DNA of 64,000 bases, taken from positions 187,882,742 to 187,946,741 of the forward strand of contig CM067369.1 of assembly GCA_034401795.1 (NCBI GenBank). The letters run 5' to 3'. Below the pieces are notes generated by a model. It was given only the letters and a program-made list of their open reading frames with translations, did not search any database and was not told the DNA's origin. Source of the stretch: Chaetoderma sp. LZ-2023a. Taxonomy: Eukaryota > Mollusca > Caudofoveata > Chaetodermatida > Chaetodermatidae. Both the position numbers and the translations under genes were made by a program. Below, in pieces: positions 1-10,616 of the stretch. The first letter of the stretch is position 1, and each line of letters opens with the position of its first letter.

Positions 1-1
1 A

Positions 2-981
2 ATTAATGGACTAAGCCCAATTGTCAGTATAAAACTATGGTCAACATATGTAATACCACGATGTACGTATGGACTGGAGGCATTAATGATACCAAAGAAG
101 GAAATGAGTCAGATCACTACACATGAAAGGAAAACCTTAAAGCAATTGCAATCACTTCCAAATAGTTGTGCAAATTCACTGCCATATTTACTTCTCAGTG
201 CACTGCCGATAGAGGCGCAAATTGAAAAGAAGAAGCTGACATTACTTGGTGCAATACTAAGGAGTGAAGGCTGTCGAACAACAGTTAGCAATTCGGCAGC
301 TCATTATGAAAAGAGAAGGCAGACACAGTTGGTTTCAAGATGTCAAATTTATTTTACAAAAATATCAATTACCATCAGCCCACCTGCTGCTACAAGACTC
401 ACCACCTAAATGTGTATGGAAGCGTCATGTCCAAAAGGCTGTAAACACAGTAGTCCTAGAGGAGCTAAAGGAAGACATTAAGCAGAAATCATCAGCCCGG
501 TCTGTGAATGTTTACATCCTTGATATCGGAAGGCCACATCCGGTCTGGTCAACAGTGACAGCAAATACATACGATGTAAAACGTGCCGTCATCAAGGCAA
601 GGTTACTAACCGGTACATACTATCTGCAAGCACACAGATCCAAATTTAATCAATATGAGAATGATGCCTGTCCTTTTTGTAAGAACATTATAGAAGACTG
701 TATGCATTTCCTAGTTCAGTGTCCAGAATTTGCAAATATCAGAAGCATCTATATAGCGGGAATCGAGCATCTAGTGGCAGCAGATAGCTGGGAATTAATA
801 AGCAAGGATGAGAATCTTATATCTCCAGCTGTTACTCGACGCAACTCTCTTGTTTGGCCTGATTGGAAGCGATTCAATGTCGAAAATTGAATCCATCTCC
901 AGGAAACTCTGCTATAAACTTCATATCAGACGTAATCATCTCTTAAATGAAATGAATTACCTAACAAAGCTTGCATTATAA
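2..981 (+). pseudogene. C-terminal remnant of a LINE ORF2 (post-RT, zinc-binding tail)
   Basis: The reading frame is already open at the window edge, so the element continues to the left. It reads as the region after the reverse transcriptase of a non-LTR retrotransposon: a basic stretch with LPIEAQ, then PHPVWS, then a zf-RVT-like zinc knuckle C-x2-C-x7-H-x4-C near 670-725, and a basic tail with ISRKLCYKLH that stops at 979-981. The frame shifts from 2 to 3 near 265-290 and from 3 to 1 near 875, so the copy is dead. This zinc knuckle is typical of LINE C-termini and is thought to bind RNA or target DNA. The clade cannot be fixed from this piece alone. No poly-A or simple tail is visible after the stop. 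Confidence 0.75.
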
Positions 982-2139
982 AATATCAAGTTAGTATAAT
1001 TAAAGTCAATTGCACATAGAAAAATATGGTGCACCTTATGCTTTCTGGATGCTCCTACATGTATTTCAATAACAATGAACTCATTTACGCGTCTGGTGAA
1101 CATAAATTTACTCATCTATGAACTGTGACCATTTACCTATATATAGATAGGAAAATCACTTGCGTGTGTACATGCATGTACATAAATGTCAGATTTAATG
1201 ATCGTTTGCGTGTGTGTATATAATATAATATAAAATTAATGAAAAACTCCAGTAATTTGCGGATTCTAGAGATTCCCGGATAATACACCGAAAGGTGGTC
1301 GCCAGACATTGGCGACAACTCCAAGAACAGAACAGAATATGGCAGAGCACTACGTCATTGCCTGGCAACGAGCGCATGTGAACAGTCTGAATGATGTGCT
1401 GTGACCCCGTCAAGTTTTTCCAAAAAGTCTATGCTTACTATTTGTGGTAGCAGAATGCTAATTAAATACTGTAATATTGTGGAAATTGCATGTTTTGGTA
1501 GAACTTATTTTTTGCAATGACAAGCTTTTTTCGTAATGGAATGGCTATTCAGGTAGTACAAAGACACACCAGGAAAATGTGGAGTAACAAATTAAAACCT
1601 ATGTACATGGAAAATGACAATAGAGTACACACAAATCATGTGATGGCCTTGAGCTTGTTAATTTGCAAATTTCACATGGTAAATCGATGGCTGAAAATGG
1701 CCTAAGAAAGTGTAATAAGAAATTGATCATTTTTGATTACTAGTCTCCAAGATCACGTGAAAGGGTTCTTATTTCATCAAAATTTGTCAGAAATCTTATC
1801 AGATGATTAGGAAGTGTCAACTGAATCAAAATTTGTACGCAAACATGAGCCATGTGTGATGTGAGACTATGTTACTTGAGATACGAAATAAAATCTGATC
1901 GACAAAATTCGAGACCGAAGAAATTGGACTATTCTACTCTATAGACAAAGTATTCGCCATTATCGTCAATCTCTCCCCCTACCAGGCTTTTTCCATATGG
2001 CGTGAACAACACAAATGGGAGAGATGGACGATATAGCCACGTTTTCATCTCTATTATCTACAATATAGAGATGAACACCACTATGTGCAAAAAATATGGG
2101 ATTCATGTTTTTCGTACTATATTTTCATCATCATCATCA
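982..2139. other. No gene seen
   Basis: About 1.16 kb of AT-rich sequence with only short chance reading frames. I see no splice-like exon, RNA gene or clear repeat. It ends near a short (TCA)n run at about 2126-2141. Confidence 0.5.
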
Positions 2140-2725
2140 TTTTACGAGGCGTAAGCCCTTGGCTTGCTATTGCCTCTGGATTTGTGTTAGTATTGTATTA
2201 CTAGTGCTTGTACTTTGTTTAGTTACAGTTGTTTATTTGTTTGGTTGGCATTATTCATTGACAGTAATCAGGACCTTGGTTGACTTTGGGAGGTGCTGTG
2301 GGGTAGATGGGTTATCCCCGCGTCAGCTGCGGTGTGCCACCTACGTTCATGGTTAAACCCTTCTGCGCCTAGCATTTGAGTATATTTCTAGATTTTCATA
2401 TTATTATATATCTATTCTATTATTGACTATTAGTTGGTTATGTCATGATCGTATATTATGTCATTTAGGTGCATATCTAGTTTTGATTTAAACACGCTGA
2501 GCATTGGTGCCTCGACAGCAAAAGAAGGGAGTGAGTTCCATGTGTTAATAATTCGGTTTGGGGAAAAATGCCTACGAATTTCTTTTCTGCTATTAATTAA
2601 TGTTTATATATTAAGAGTCCACCACTTCATAGGCTTGCCTTTGGTGGATTGCCCGCTGTAATTTCTGATAATGCCGACTAAATGTGAAAATAAATAATCT
2701 TGAATCTGAATCTGAATCAAGGCCA
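2140..2725 (+). repeat. Probable LINE 3' UTR with TGAATC tail
   Basis: The segment ends in AATAAATAAT followed by a short (TGAATC)n-like run at about 2686-2718. This is the tail style of L2/CR1-like LINEs. The stretch near 2525-2600 (GGGAGTGAGTTCCATGTG, then an AATTCGG-type motif) resembles the conserved 3' UTR of such elements in marine invertebrates. No reverse transcriptase precedes it, so it would be a 3' fragment only. The assignment rests on recall of tail style, not on a match I can run. Confidence 0.35.
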
Positions 2726-3470
2726 ATGGCCTTGAAGGGGGCGAAACAACCTGTTGGCTGTTTAAATTCAGGCTGTAGTGTTACCAACGAAATGTGGTCT
2801 CTGGTGATTAACGATGGTTTTCGGACATGACAATTAATTCCACTAAATATAAAACAAGCCATTCACCAGACTGATACTTTCTTTGCATACTAGATTAATT
2901 TTAAGTGGTTAATTAGATTTACACAGGCTATTTTATTGGCCTACCTTTTACATGATTTATTTTTCTTCTTGTTCTTGTTATGTATATTCCACCTCTCGGC
3001 GTTTCCCTTCAAGCGAACCGCCAAATATGGAGTATATTCCTATCTGATTTCACTAGTTGGGTTTTTGTTTTATATTTTATGTTCTTACAATTAATAGCGA
3101 CATCATTTGATTTCATGGACGATTTCTATCACGGTTAAGTTGGAGTCGAGCGGAGCGTTTCTTATGTAGCTTAAAGCGTAGTTCTCTTGCATATTTTTTG
3201 AATGTTTTGAAGTGTGAATATGTAAGCTTGCATCCAATATCATTTGTATACAGCATTCGTCTGTAGTCGCGATATTCTGTTGCTGCATCAATGTTATGAT
3301 CTTTGTCATTGTTGGGCTTCTAAATTGGGAATTTCACCACAGCCGATGGCGGGCTAGTTGCTTAGCTCTGTATGAAAAAATGGTGTAAATAACAACAAAA
3401 TATATTTATCTAACGCGGAGGTTGATGTACTCTCAACAAATTTAACTGCAACAATATCAAACGCCTGTGA
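2726..3470. other. Non-coding; may include the 5' leader of the LINE ORF1 that follows
   Basis: No gene seen. The last ~150 bases before the ORF1-like frame could be the LINE leader, but no internal promoter motif stands out. Confidence 0.35.
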
Positions 3471-3471
3471 A

Positions 3472-4351
3472 GTGTCTAAGAAGGTACATTATCAACGTGT
3501 AAGAACAGTTGAAGTGATACGAAAACTGGTGTCAATCAATATGCCAACCGCTCGCAGTGAAAAGAAAGGTGCCGCCAAGGAGGCGGTAAGCGAGCCTGAA
3601 TTCGTATCTATAACTGCTATCAAAGACAAAGTTTTTGACACCCTATTCAACGACAAAGACTTTATGTCCAGTCTTATAGACACAATAGCAAATAGCCTGA
3701 CAGAAAGAATAGCTAAGACACCTGAATTACTAGTATCTATTCTAAAGTCTGAGGAGGTCATTGACAATATTAAAGAAGAAGTGTATAATGGTCTCACAAT
3801 GAACATACAAGGCGTAGAGGATAAACTAACTAAACTCAGTGATGAAATAAAAGGCCTAAAATCAGCTAATGAACAGCTCTCTCTAGAGTTAGAAATACAA
3901 CAGCAATACACTAGGAGGACATGTCTCTTACTGCACGGAGTCCCAGAGCATGCAAATGAATCGACCGACGAATTGGTAATAAATACAGTGAATGAAAAGC
4001 TAGGTCCACATGGTGTGAGATTATCAATATCAGACTTATCTAGAAGTCATAGGCTGGGTAAGAAGACAGTTCCTCATATCACAGAAACCCAGCAGCGCAA
4101 TCGTCCGATAATTTTTGCCCCATATCGTACAATAAGAGACATGAAATCTTCAATAGAAAGAAGTTTCTGAAAAGAACAGGCATCACATCCACAGAAAGTC
4201 TAACCCCACACGCTTCCAGCTATTAAATAACACACAGAAGCATGATTTAGTAGAAAATGCATGTACAATTGATGGCCGTATCACATGTCTATTGAAGTCT
4301 GGAAGGAAAATCTTCATCCAGACGCCCAATGATATCATAAAAATCCACTAA
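3472..4351 (+). pseudogene. LINE ORF1 protein: coiled coil plus RRM-like RNA-binding domain
   Basis: The open frame is 232 codons (3472-4170), and its likely start is the second Met at 3541, which begins the lysine-rich MPTARSEKK. Residues ~30-140 are heptad-like (a coiled coil expected to trimerise). They are followed by RRTCLLLHGVPE and ISDLSRSHRLGK, the signature of the RRM-like domain of L1/CR1-type ORF1 proteins, which coat LINE RNA and act as chaperones. The expected C-terminal domain continues in other frames: FLKRTGITSTESL directly after a shift near 4152, then RFQLLNNTQKHDL to IHSTOP ending at 4351 after another shift near 4205. The copy is therefore broken by two small indels. It may belong to the same LINE as the PHD/endonuclease/RT block 2.3 kb downstream, but the spacer is unusually long and carries other repeats. 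Confidence 0.75.
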
Positions 4352-4600
4352 GTGATCGATGCTAACTAGTCTCAATAGTTACAATGTACCTCAAGCTATC
4401 ATATACTTAATTACTTATATTTACACATAAATATGTTGCTACTCTTTGCTTCTGTTTTTCCTAGGTGATGTACGACCATTACAAAGAGCTATCTCGAAGG
4501 AAAGCCAATTTCTGACAGAATCATATCATGGTAACGATGTGTAAAAAATAAATGTTAAATGTTGTGATTTGCCTATCCAAAATACAATCCAGAAACATGC

Positions 4601-4757
4601 TTACCTGCTGTATGCTTACTTTGTATTTCTCTCGTCTAAGCAGCATGTTCTTTTTCTTTTTATTTATTTATTTAAATTTTTTGCTACTTGCTGATATTGT
4701 TTACCTGCTGTAATGCTTACTTTTTATTTTTCTCGTCTAAGCAGCATGTTCTCTTTT
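4601..4757. repeat. Short direct repeat, ~55 bp x 2
   Basis: The stretch from TTACCTGCTG to AAGCAGCATGTTCT occurs at about 4601-4656 and again at 4701-4757 with few differences, separated by T-rich sequence. No coding content. Confidence 0.6.
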
Positions 4758-4861
4758 TATTATTTTGCTATTTGCTAAGCATATCAAGTGTATACTGCTG
4801 AGCCCTTCAATGGTCAGATCTGATCCCAAAAAAAACTAAATTACAAAAATTCAAAATACTG

Positions 4862-5010
4862 CTTACTGAATGTCCATCTGCCGGTGAAGAGTTGGTTATC
4901 AGGGTTTACCACTGGAATGACTGACCCAGTTATTGGGCCTGGCATTCCAGTGATAACTCCTCATACATGATCTTCTCCTGGTATGCAAGTGGATATGCTT
5001 CTGGACAACT
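4862..5010. repeat. Decayed copy of the TTAA/CCC MITE interior
   Basis: It carries GAATGTCCAT, ACCACTGGAATGACTG and, after an inverted segment, GCATTCCAGTG and TATGCAAGTGGATAT. The same ordered blocks occur, reverse-complemented, in the better MITE copy at 61162-61365. The ends are lost. The inverted blocks CACTGGAATG / CATTCCAGTG form a hairpin at 4912-4960. Confidence 0.5.
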
Positions 5011-5219
5011 GCAGAGGCCCGTTTTGGCTGGCTTGGCCATCGAAGTATTGAAACAAGGGCTTTTATGCTCACATATTTGTAATGCTTGTTTTTCAATTTG
5101 CTTTACTTATTTATTTTCTTTTGGTAACATACATCTGATTAAAATCTCTATGTTGCTTTTTAACCCTTTCATCGATGAATTACCATATCTCAATTTCAAG
5201 AGAAGAACAAAGGAAATGT

Positions 5220-5308
5220 GTTGAATATGTTGGGGTTAATGTGACTGGAAGCTGTTGCTGCCTTATCCAGCAACAGCTTGCGGTCACATTGGTTTCAAAA
5301 TATTCAAC
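5220..5308. mobile_element. ~90-bp palindromic hairpin element, copy 1
   Basis: A near-palindrome with outer arms GTTGAATAT/ATATTCAAC and inner arms AGCTGTTGCTG/CAGCAACAGCT around a CCTTATC centre. It belongs to a family seen at least eight times in the window. Both arms of this copy share AATGTGAC where other copies have AATTTGAC or AATTTCAC. Confidence 0.7.
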
Positions 5309-6011
5309 AAAATATGCTATGCGTCGGTAAGAAGTTACTTTTTCAGGGATTTGTCGGTGAATGGATTAAGTTTATTGCTTTATTTATCTATTTTTGGTTG
5401 TCTGTGCTCCAGTCTCTAAAATAATATTGTGCGTTTAATCGTGTTACTATGTTGTATGACTGCTTGTATTTTGTAGATAGACTGCTTACTGTCCTATGTG
5501 CCACTAATTCAATGAGTAATCGTTACAGCCCTAGTATAAACCAGTTGCTCTTTTTCCTATATGTTTATCCTGATATTGCCTGCATGATATTGTTCCACAT
5601 TTATTCTGTTATATGCATGTATGTATATGTATATGTAAGTTACATGTATTTAATTCTATCTAACATCTCATTCATACATGTCATAGGAAAACACTATTGC
5701 TTATGCAGTCATACTGTATCCAGTCATATTACCATGAACACTGGAAACCCGATCTTAATTCCAACATCTACTCATAAAGGTAAGATGTTCTATATTGGGA
5801 GACTAGGCATACTATGCCAGGAATGCTGCTGTCATTGGCAGAAACAGATCCATATGTGACTGGTCTCATAATATACAATGCAACAGCTCATGCACAAAAT
5901 ATTCACTTATCTGTAATGCCTGTTTTAATTTGCTTTAAATGTTAGATTTTTCTTTCTGGGGGACACACCTCTGATTTTAGTATGTTGCTTAAGTTGCTTG
6001 CTTTACTCACC

Positions 6012-6012
<1 letters not shown>

Positions 6013-6091
<79 letters not shown>

Positions 6092-6118
6092 GTTATTATT
6101 ATTATTATTAATAATAAT
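6013..6118. repeat. (ATT)n microsatellite
   Basis: About 35 nearly uninterrupted trinucleotide units. Confidence 0.95.
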
Positions 6119-6801
6119 ACACGTTCTAGTCTCAAATATTATTTTGAGTCGATAGAAGAAACTATTTCCAGCAGTATCTGCCTATTGAGCGCCCGGTCAA
6201 ATTAGCTTCAGGATATTCAATAGAATATTTGCTGTCCTACATGTACTGGTATCTGTCAGCCTCATTTACAGTATAAACTAGTAGCTCCTTGTCCTATATT
6301 ATGACCTTATAATTGCCTGCTTGATATTGTTCCACATCTATGACATCATGATTCATGACAAAACCTGTAATTGAAAAACCTGTATGTATTTACTTTTGGA
6401 TGATGCAATATAGCACAGTATTTAGTGTAAATACATGTAAAACTGCAACATAACGAGGAACAAACTTACATGTACTACGCAAGTATCTGCTACCAATGTG
6501 AGTACTCATAGTCTATATAGGTGTAGCTACGTCTACATGTACTTTAGTATCTCACATGTTCCCTTACCCCACACTTGTATGCTGGTATTGCAGATGCAGC
6601 TAGTCCTCATGTGCAATCCAGTCTCTGATTCCTGCTGACATTCTGTTGCACCCACTGGCAGAGTAGTATCAGTGATAGTGGAGATCAGGGAATGGTCAGC
6701 AGCATGGTACGAGATAACTATTACTATAACTCTTCCATTCCATCAAAATCACACCGTCTTTCCATCACAGTAGCCGGCAATAGCCTTCAGCCATCCCACT
6801 C

Positions 6802-7308
6802 TTGCTGTCCATGCCTATCCGGTTCCCGTGCTTATCTTGCAACAAATCTGTTAAGTCTAATCAACGTGCAGTTCTATGTGATTATTGTGGTGACTGGGTG
6901 CATCTAAGATGCTCTCAAGGTCTAACTATTTCAGATTATGAAAAACTAGAAAATTCTGATGAGATATGGTGGTGTTTCCAATGTAATCAAACTATCTTCT
7001 CTTTCAATCATTTTGAAAATGATACCGAATTCATGCTTACTATTCTAGGTGCCAAATATGACTACAGCACATATATAAATACAAACATACTTTTAAACCC
7101 ATTCAAATTAAACACATTTGATCAATGCACAAATTTCTCTGAAACCGATACTGATGATGAAGGTCAGAATTTTCCACTTTGTGATTATATACTTCAGAAA
7201 GAATTTAATGATAATATTCTCAAGAGCACAGACACAATTTGTTTCTCAACAATCCATATTAACATTAGATCTCTCCTAAAAACTTTGATAAATTTAATAG
7301 TTTTATAG
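6802..7308 (+). pseudogene. LINE PHD-finger module and start of the endonuclease
   Basis: Residues ~9-60 form a PHD finger: C-x2-C, C-x2-C, H-x2-C and C-x2-C, with WVHLRC and WWCFQC. PHD-like fingers occur at the front of some CR1/L2 LINE proteins and may direct the element to histone tails. After ~90 residues of acidic linker the frame reaches ICFSTIHINIRSL, the first strand of the endonuclease fold (N before the metal-binding site). It then leaves frame and stops at 7308 after a small indel near 7285. The next expected segment, SVIGITETWLKPDSPL with the catalytic E of TETW, is present in frame 3 at 7320-7380. Confidence 0.75.
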
Positions 7309-7511
7309 ATCTTAGTTCTCATGAAGTTAGCGTCATAGGAATTACCGAGACCTGGCTAAAACCTGACTCACCACTGGACTTAATTAACATGCAAAATTAT
7401 AAATTTATTGAGAAACACAGGCCCACAAAAAAGGGGGTGGTGTAGGCATTTATATAAAGGACAATCTACAGCGTAATTTGAGAGATGATCTATCCATGAC
7501 TGAAGAGCATA

Positions 7512-8444
7512 TTGAAACTATTTTTTATTGAAATTCTGATGGACAAAACAAAAAATAAACTTATCGGCGTTACATACGGACCTCCTGGTAGTGACAATGA
7601 TAAATTTATCAAATCATTCGAAAAAATTCTAAATATTCTACAAAATGAAAAGAAATCTGCCTATATATTAGGTGACTATAATGTTGATCTACTAAAACAG
7701 CACAGTTTATACACCCAAGACCTACTAAATTTATTAAAAACATCCGGCTTTTATCCATTGATAACAAAACCAACAAGAATTACTGAATTCTCAGCTACGG
7801 TTATTGATAATATCCTCTCAAATAACACTCTAAGTGCCAAAAACGAATCAGGTATTTTTGTCGTAGAAATTTCGGATCATTTACCTATCTTCTATATAGA
7901 AAAAAAACCCCATAGAGGAAAGCGATTTGAAAAAGAAGAAGTAACCTGTAGGGACTTCAAAAAGGAAAATATAGAATTGTTTAAAAATAACATGGCTAGC
8001 GTAAATTGGAATCAGGTAACTCAGTCACAGTCATGTGAAGATGCCTACAACACCTTCTATACTATATGCTCTAAGATCTACGAATCTGTCTTTCCACTTA
8101 AAAACATTAAAAAGTTTAAACAAAATCCAACTAAACCCTGGATAACAAGAGGATTGATAGCTGCCTGTCACAAGAAAAACAAGTTATATATGAATTTCAT
8201 CAAATATCCGACAAACTATAATGATTCACAATTCAAAAAATATAGAAACAGGCTTAATCAAATAATCAGAACAGCAAAAATAAATTATTTTCATAATAAA
8301 TTTGATGAACAAAGAAATAATATAAAAGAAACCTGGAAACTGATTAAATCATTACTGAACAAGAAAAAAACTAATTCCGAAACATCACGGTTTATTTACA
8401 ATAATACAGTCATAAATGACAAAAAAGAAATAGCAGACAAATGA
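7512..8444 (+). pseudogene. LINE endonuclease (EEP) C-terminal half plus linker
   Basis: 310 open codons. YILGDYNVDLL carries the D-x-N pair of the exonuclease-endonuclease-phosphatase fold, and ISDHLPIFY supplies the SDH catalytic pair. This is the nicking enzyme used for target-primed reverse transcription. After ~residue 130 comes the lysine-rich linker leading to the RT. The annotated Met is an accident of the frameshift in the T-run just upstream, so the real protein has no start here. The frame ends at 8444, where an indel moves the reading to the RT frame; the two frames overlap by four bases. Confidence 0.8.
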
Positions 8445-10074
8445 GTACTTTACAAACATTGGACCCAGCTTACCAAAAAGAAATTCAACCTAGCTCGAAC
8501 ATACATGTACAGGACTATCTGACAGGTAGCTATCAACACTCCATTTTCTTAAGTCCTATTGATAGCGAAGAAATTTGCAAAATACTAATGCAAATTAACA
8601 CAACTAAAAGTGCTGGCATTGATAATTTTAAATGGAAAATATTCAAACACTGTGTTGCAGAAATACTAACTCCACTGGATCATATTTGTAATCTATCACT
8701 GACACAGGGTATATTTCAAACAAGACTAAAGGTTGCACGTGTTACACCGCTATACAAAGCCAAAGATGCATCTGACTTTACTAACTATAGGCCAGTCTCG
8801 GTACTCCCACTCTTCTCTAAACTCCTGGAAAAACTGTATTTTAGTAGAATTACCAATTACCTAAGCAAAAACTCCATCTTATATCCATCTCAGTATGGTT
8901 TCAGAAAAAACCACTCTACTATGCTTGCCATTGTGGATATGATTGAAAAACTATCTATTTCCCTAGAGAATAATGATGTATTCCTGGACCTTTCCAAAGC
9001 CTTCAATACAATTGACCATTCGATTCTATTACAAAAGCTTGCATACTATGGAATACGGGGCACTGCATTGAATTGGATACAGAGCTACCTGTCAAACAGA
9101 AAACAATGTGTGCAATTCAATGGAGTCATTTCAGGATATAAAGAGGTAATCTGTGGTGTACCCCAAGGTTCAGTCCTTGGTCCCCTGTTGTTTCTCTTGT
9201 ATATGAATGACATACCCAAAGTCTGTAACCATCTCTCTTTAATCCTCTTTGCAGATGATACTAATGCTTTCTGCAGCCATAAGGACATAGAAATTCTTTA
9301 CACACATGTTAATAATGAAATGGCAAAGTTAATAGATTGGTTTAAAGTTAACAAACTGTCCTTAAATGTAAGTAAAACCAACTATATATTATTTACAAAA
9401 TCTAATAAATTAAAGGAAGCATCTCTCCCAAAATTTTACATCGACAACCAGGTAATACATGAAGCCCAATATGCCAAGTTTTTAGGAGTCTATTTGGAAA
9501 AGAATCTGACATGGGAGAAGCATATTGAAGTCGTAACATCCAAGGTAGCAAAGAGCATAGGCATCATACGCCGACTAAAACCCTATCTAACAACGAATAT
9601 TATTAAAAATCTGTACTGCACAATGATACTTCCTGACATCACTTACTGTAATGCTATCTGGACTAACACATCTGAAGCTAGACTAAAAAAACCTAAAATC
9701 ACTACAAAGGCAATCTATTTAAATTATTTGCACAAAGAGCAGGTGGCCAGGATATCTTTAAAGTAGAAAAAATTCTAAAACTGGATGACATTGGAAGGCT
9801 CCAATTATACACAATTTTAAGAGACTTCCACAATGGCAACTTACCCTCTTCTTTAACCAGTATCTTTATAGTCAATACACAAATACACTCTCACAACACA
9901 AGAACACGAAATAACCTGCACACAAGACACCACCAAACAGAAGCAGCTCAACAAAACCCCTCGTATAAAGCAATACAATTATGGAATAACACAGATACAA
10001 AGACACGCACAGACATTATTACTCTACAGTCAATTAAACAGAAGATCAAAAATATGATTATAAACACATACTAG
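8441..10074 (+). pseudogene. LINE reverse transcriptase and C-terminal tail
   Basis: The first 441 codons are open. Motifs in order: KSAGIDNFKWKI (RT 0/1), TNYRPVSVLPLFSKLLEK, QYGFRKNHST, DVFLDLSKAF (motif A, catalytic D kept; the following AFD is AFN), VPQGSVLGPLLF (motif B), LFADDTNAF (motif C, both D kept), KLSLNVSKTNY, and FLGVYLEKNLTW (thumb start). The enzyme copies LINE RNA at a nicked chromosomal site. An indel near 9750 moves the end into another frame, which runs IFKVEKILKLDDIGRL to a stop at 10072-10074. The 5' end joins the endonuclease linker through another frameshift. With five or so small indels and an intact catalytic core, this is a fairly young dead copy. Confidence 0.85.
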
Positions 10075-10243
10075 GCCCTTAAAAAAACAAAAAAAACACC
10101 CAAAAGACAACCACAAAACCCCAAATAAAACCCAAAAAAACCTACAAAAAACCCACACCACCATATGATGGCATTATCATACTTGCACCAAGTCACCAAA
10201 ACAAATAATAATAATAATAATACTACTAATAATAATAATAATT

Positions 10244-10600
10244 TTAATTAGCAAGATAAGCACACCTATGTACCTATAAATATGTTGTCTTTCTGTCCCA
10301 TGTCTCTTGTTCGTCTTTTAGGACTAGGTTAAACCTGAACTAATTGTGTCATATATTTTATAGTGTCAATCCTTTATGTATAGTGTGTGCGTGCGTGCGT
10401 GCGTGCGTGCGTGTGTGTGTGCTAAGTGAAAGTTTCAGTCACTAAGTATGAAGTGTTCAATAACGTATTAATAAATAAAAGTGTCAGTGAAAAAATGCAT
10501 GAATTGTGTTAATAACATGTTATATGAAGGTTTCTGTCAGACAGTGTTAAATTTTTGAATTAATAAAAAGTTGAAATTCAGAAGTAAAAGTATATCTCAT
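10244..10600. other. Unassigned spacer with GTGC/GT microsatellite
   Basis: No gene. (GTGC)n then (GT)n at about 10387-10421. It lies between the LINE tail and the first recognisable Gypsy sequence. I see no LTR here, so the 5' part of the Gypsy element is missing. Confidence 0.5.
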
Positions 10601-10616
10601 TAACAAGTGTTAAATA

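Larger units (their letters stand above)
5060..6330. repeat. Diverged direct duplication containing a palindromic element
   Basis: The order TGTAATGCTTG... ATTTGCTTTA... TATGTTGCTT... hairpin... CTGTCCTA... CAGTATAAAC-like... GCCTGCATGATATTGTTCCACAT seen at 5078-5600 recurs at about 5910-6330, with the hairpin reduced to a relic near 6165-6235. The two copies are well diverged, so this is an old tandem duplication of ~0.5 kb. No gene lies within it. Confidence 0.5.
6690..10243 (+). mobile_element. L2/CR1-like LINE, nearly full length, inactivated
   Basis: The domain order reads PHD finger (6820-6990), apurinic-type endonuclease (about 7250-7900), linker, reverse transcriptase (about 8560-9600) and a C-terminal tail stopping at 10074, followed by A-rich sequence and a (TAA)n-type tail at 10205-10243. 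Frames change several times: 1 to 3 near 7285, around the G-run at 7433-7440, around the T-run near 7520, 3 to 2 near 8440, and again near 9750. The copy is dead but only lightly damaged. The RT is of the L2/CR1 kind (FADD box, VPQGSVLGPLLF), and the tail motif with NTQIHSHNTR is typical of this group. The strongly A/T-biased codons differ from the GC-richer Gypsy element downstream. Confidence 0.85.

Noticed and set aside
3492-3911. 139-codon minus-strand frame
   Set aside because: Antisense shadow of the LINE ORF1, which has a clear coiled coil and RRM-like signature.
5449-5859. 136-codon plus-strand frame
   Set aside because: No domain, hydrophobic AT-rich translation, and it spans an old direct duplication.
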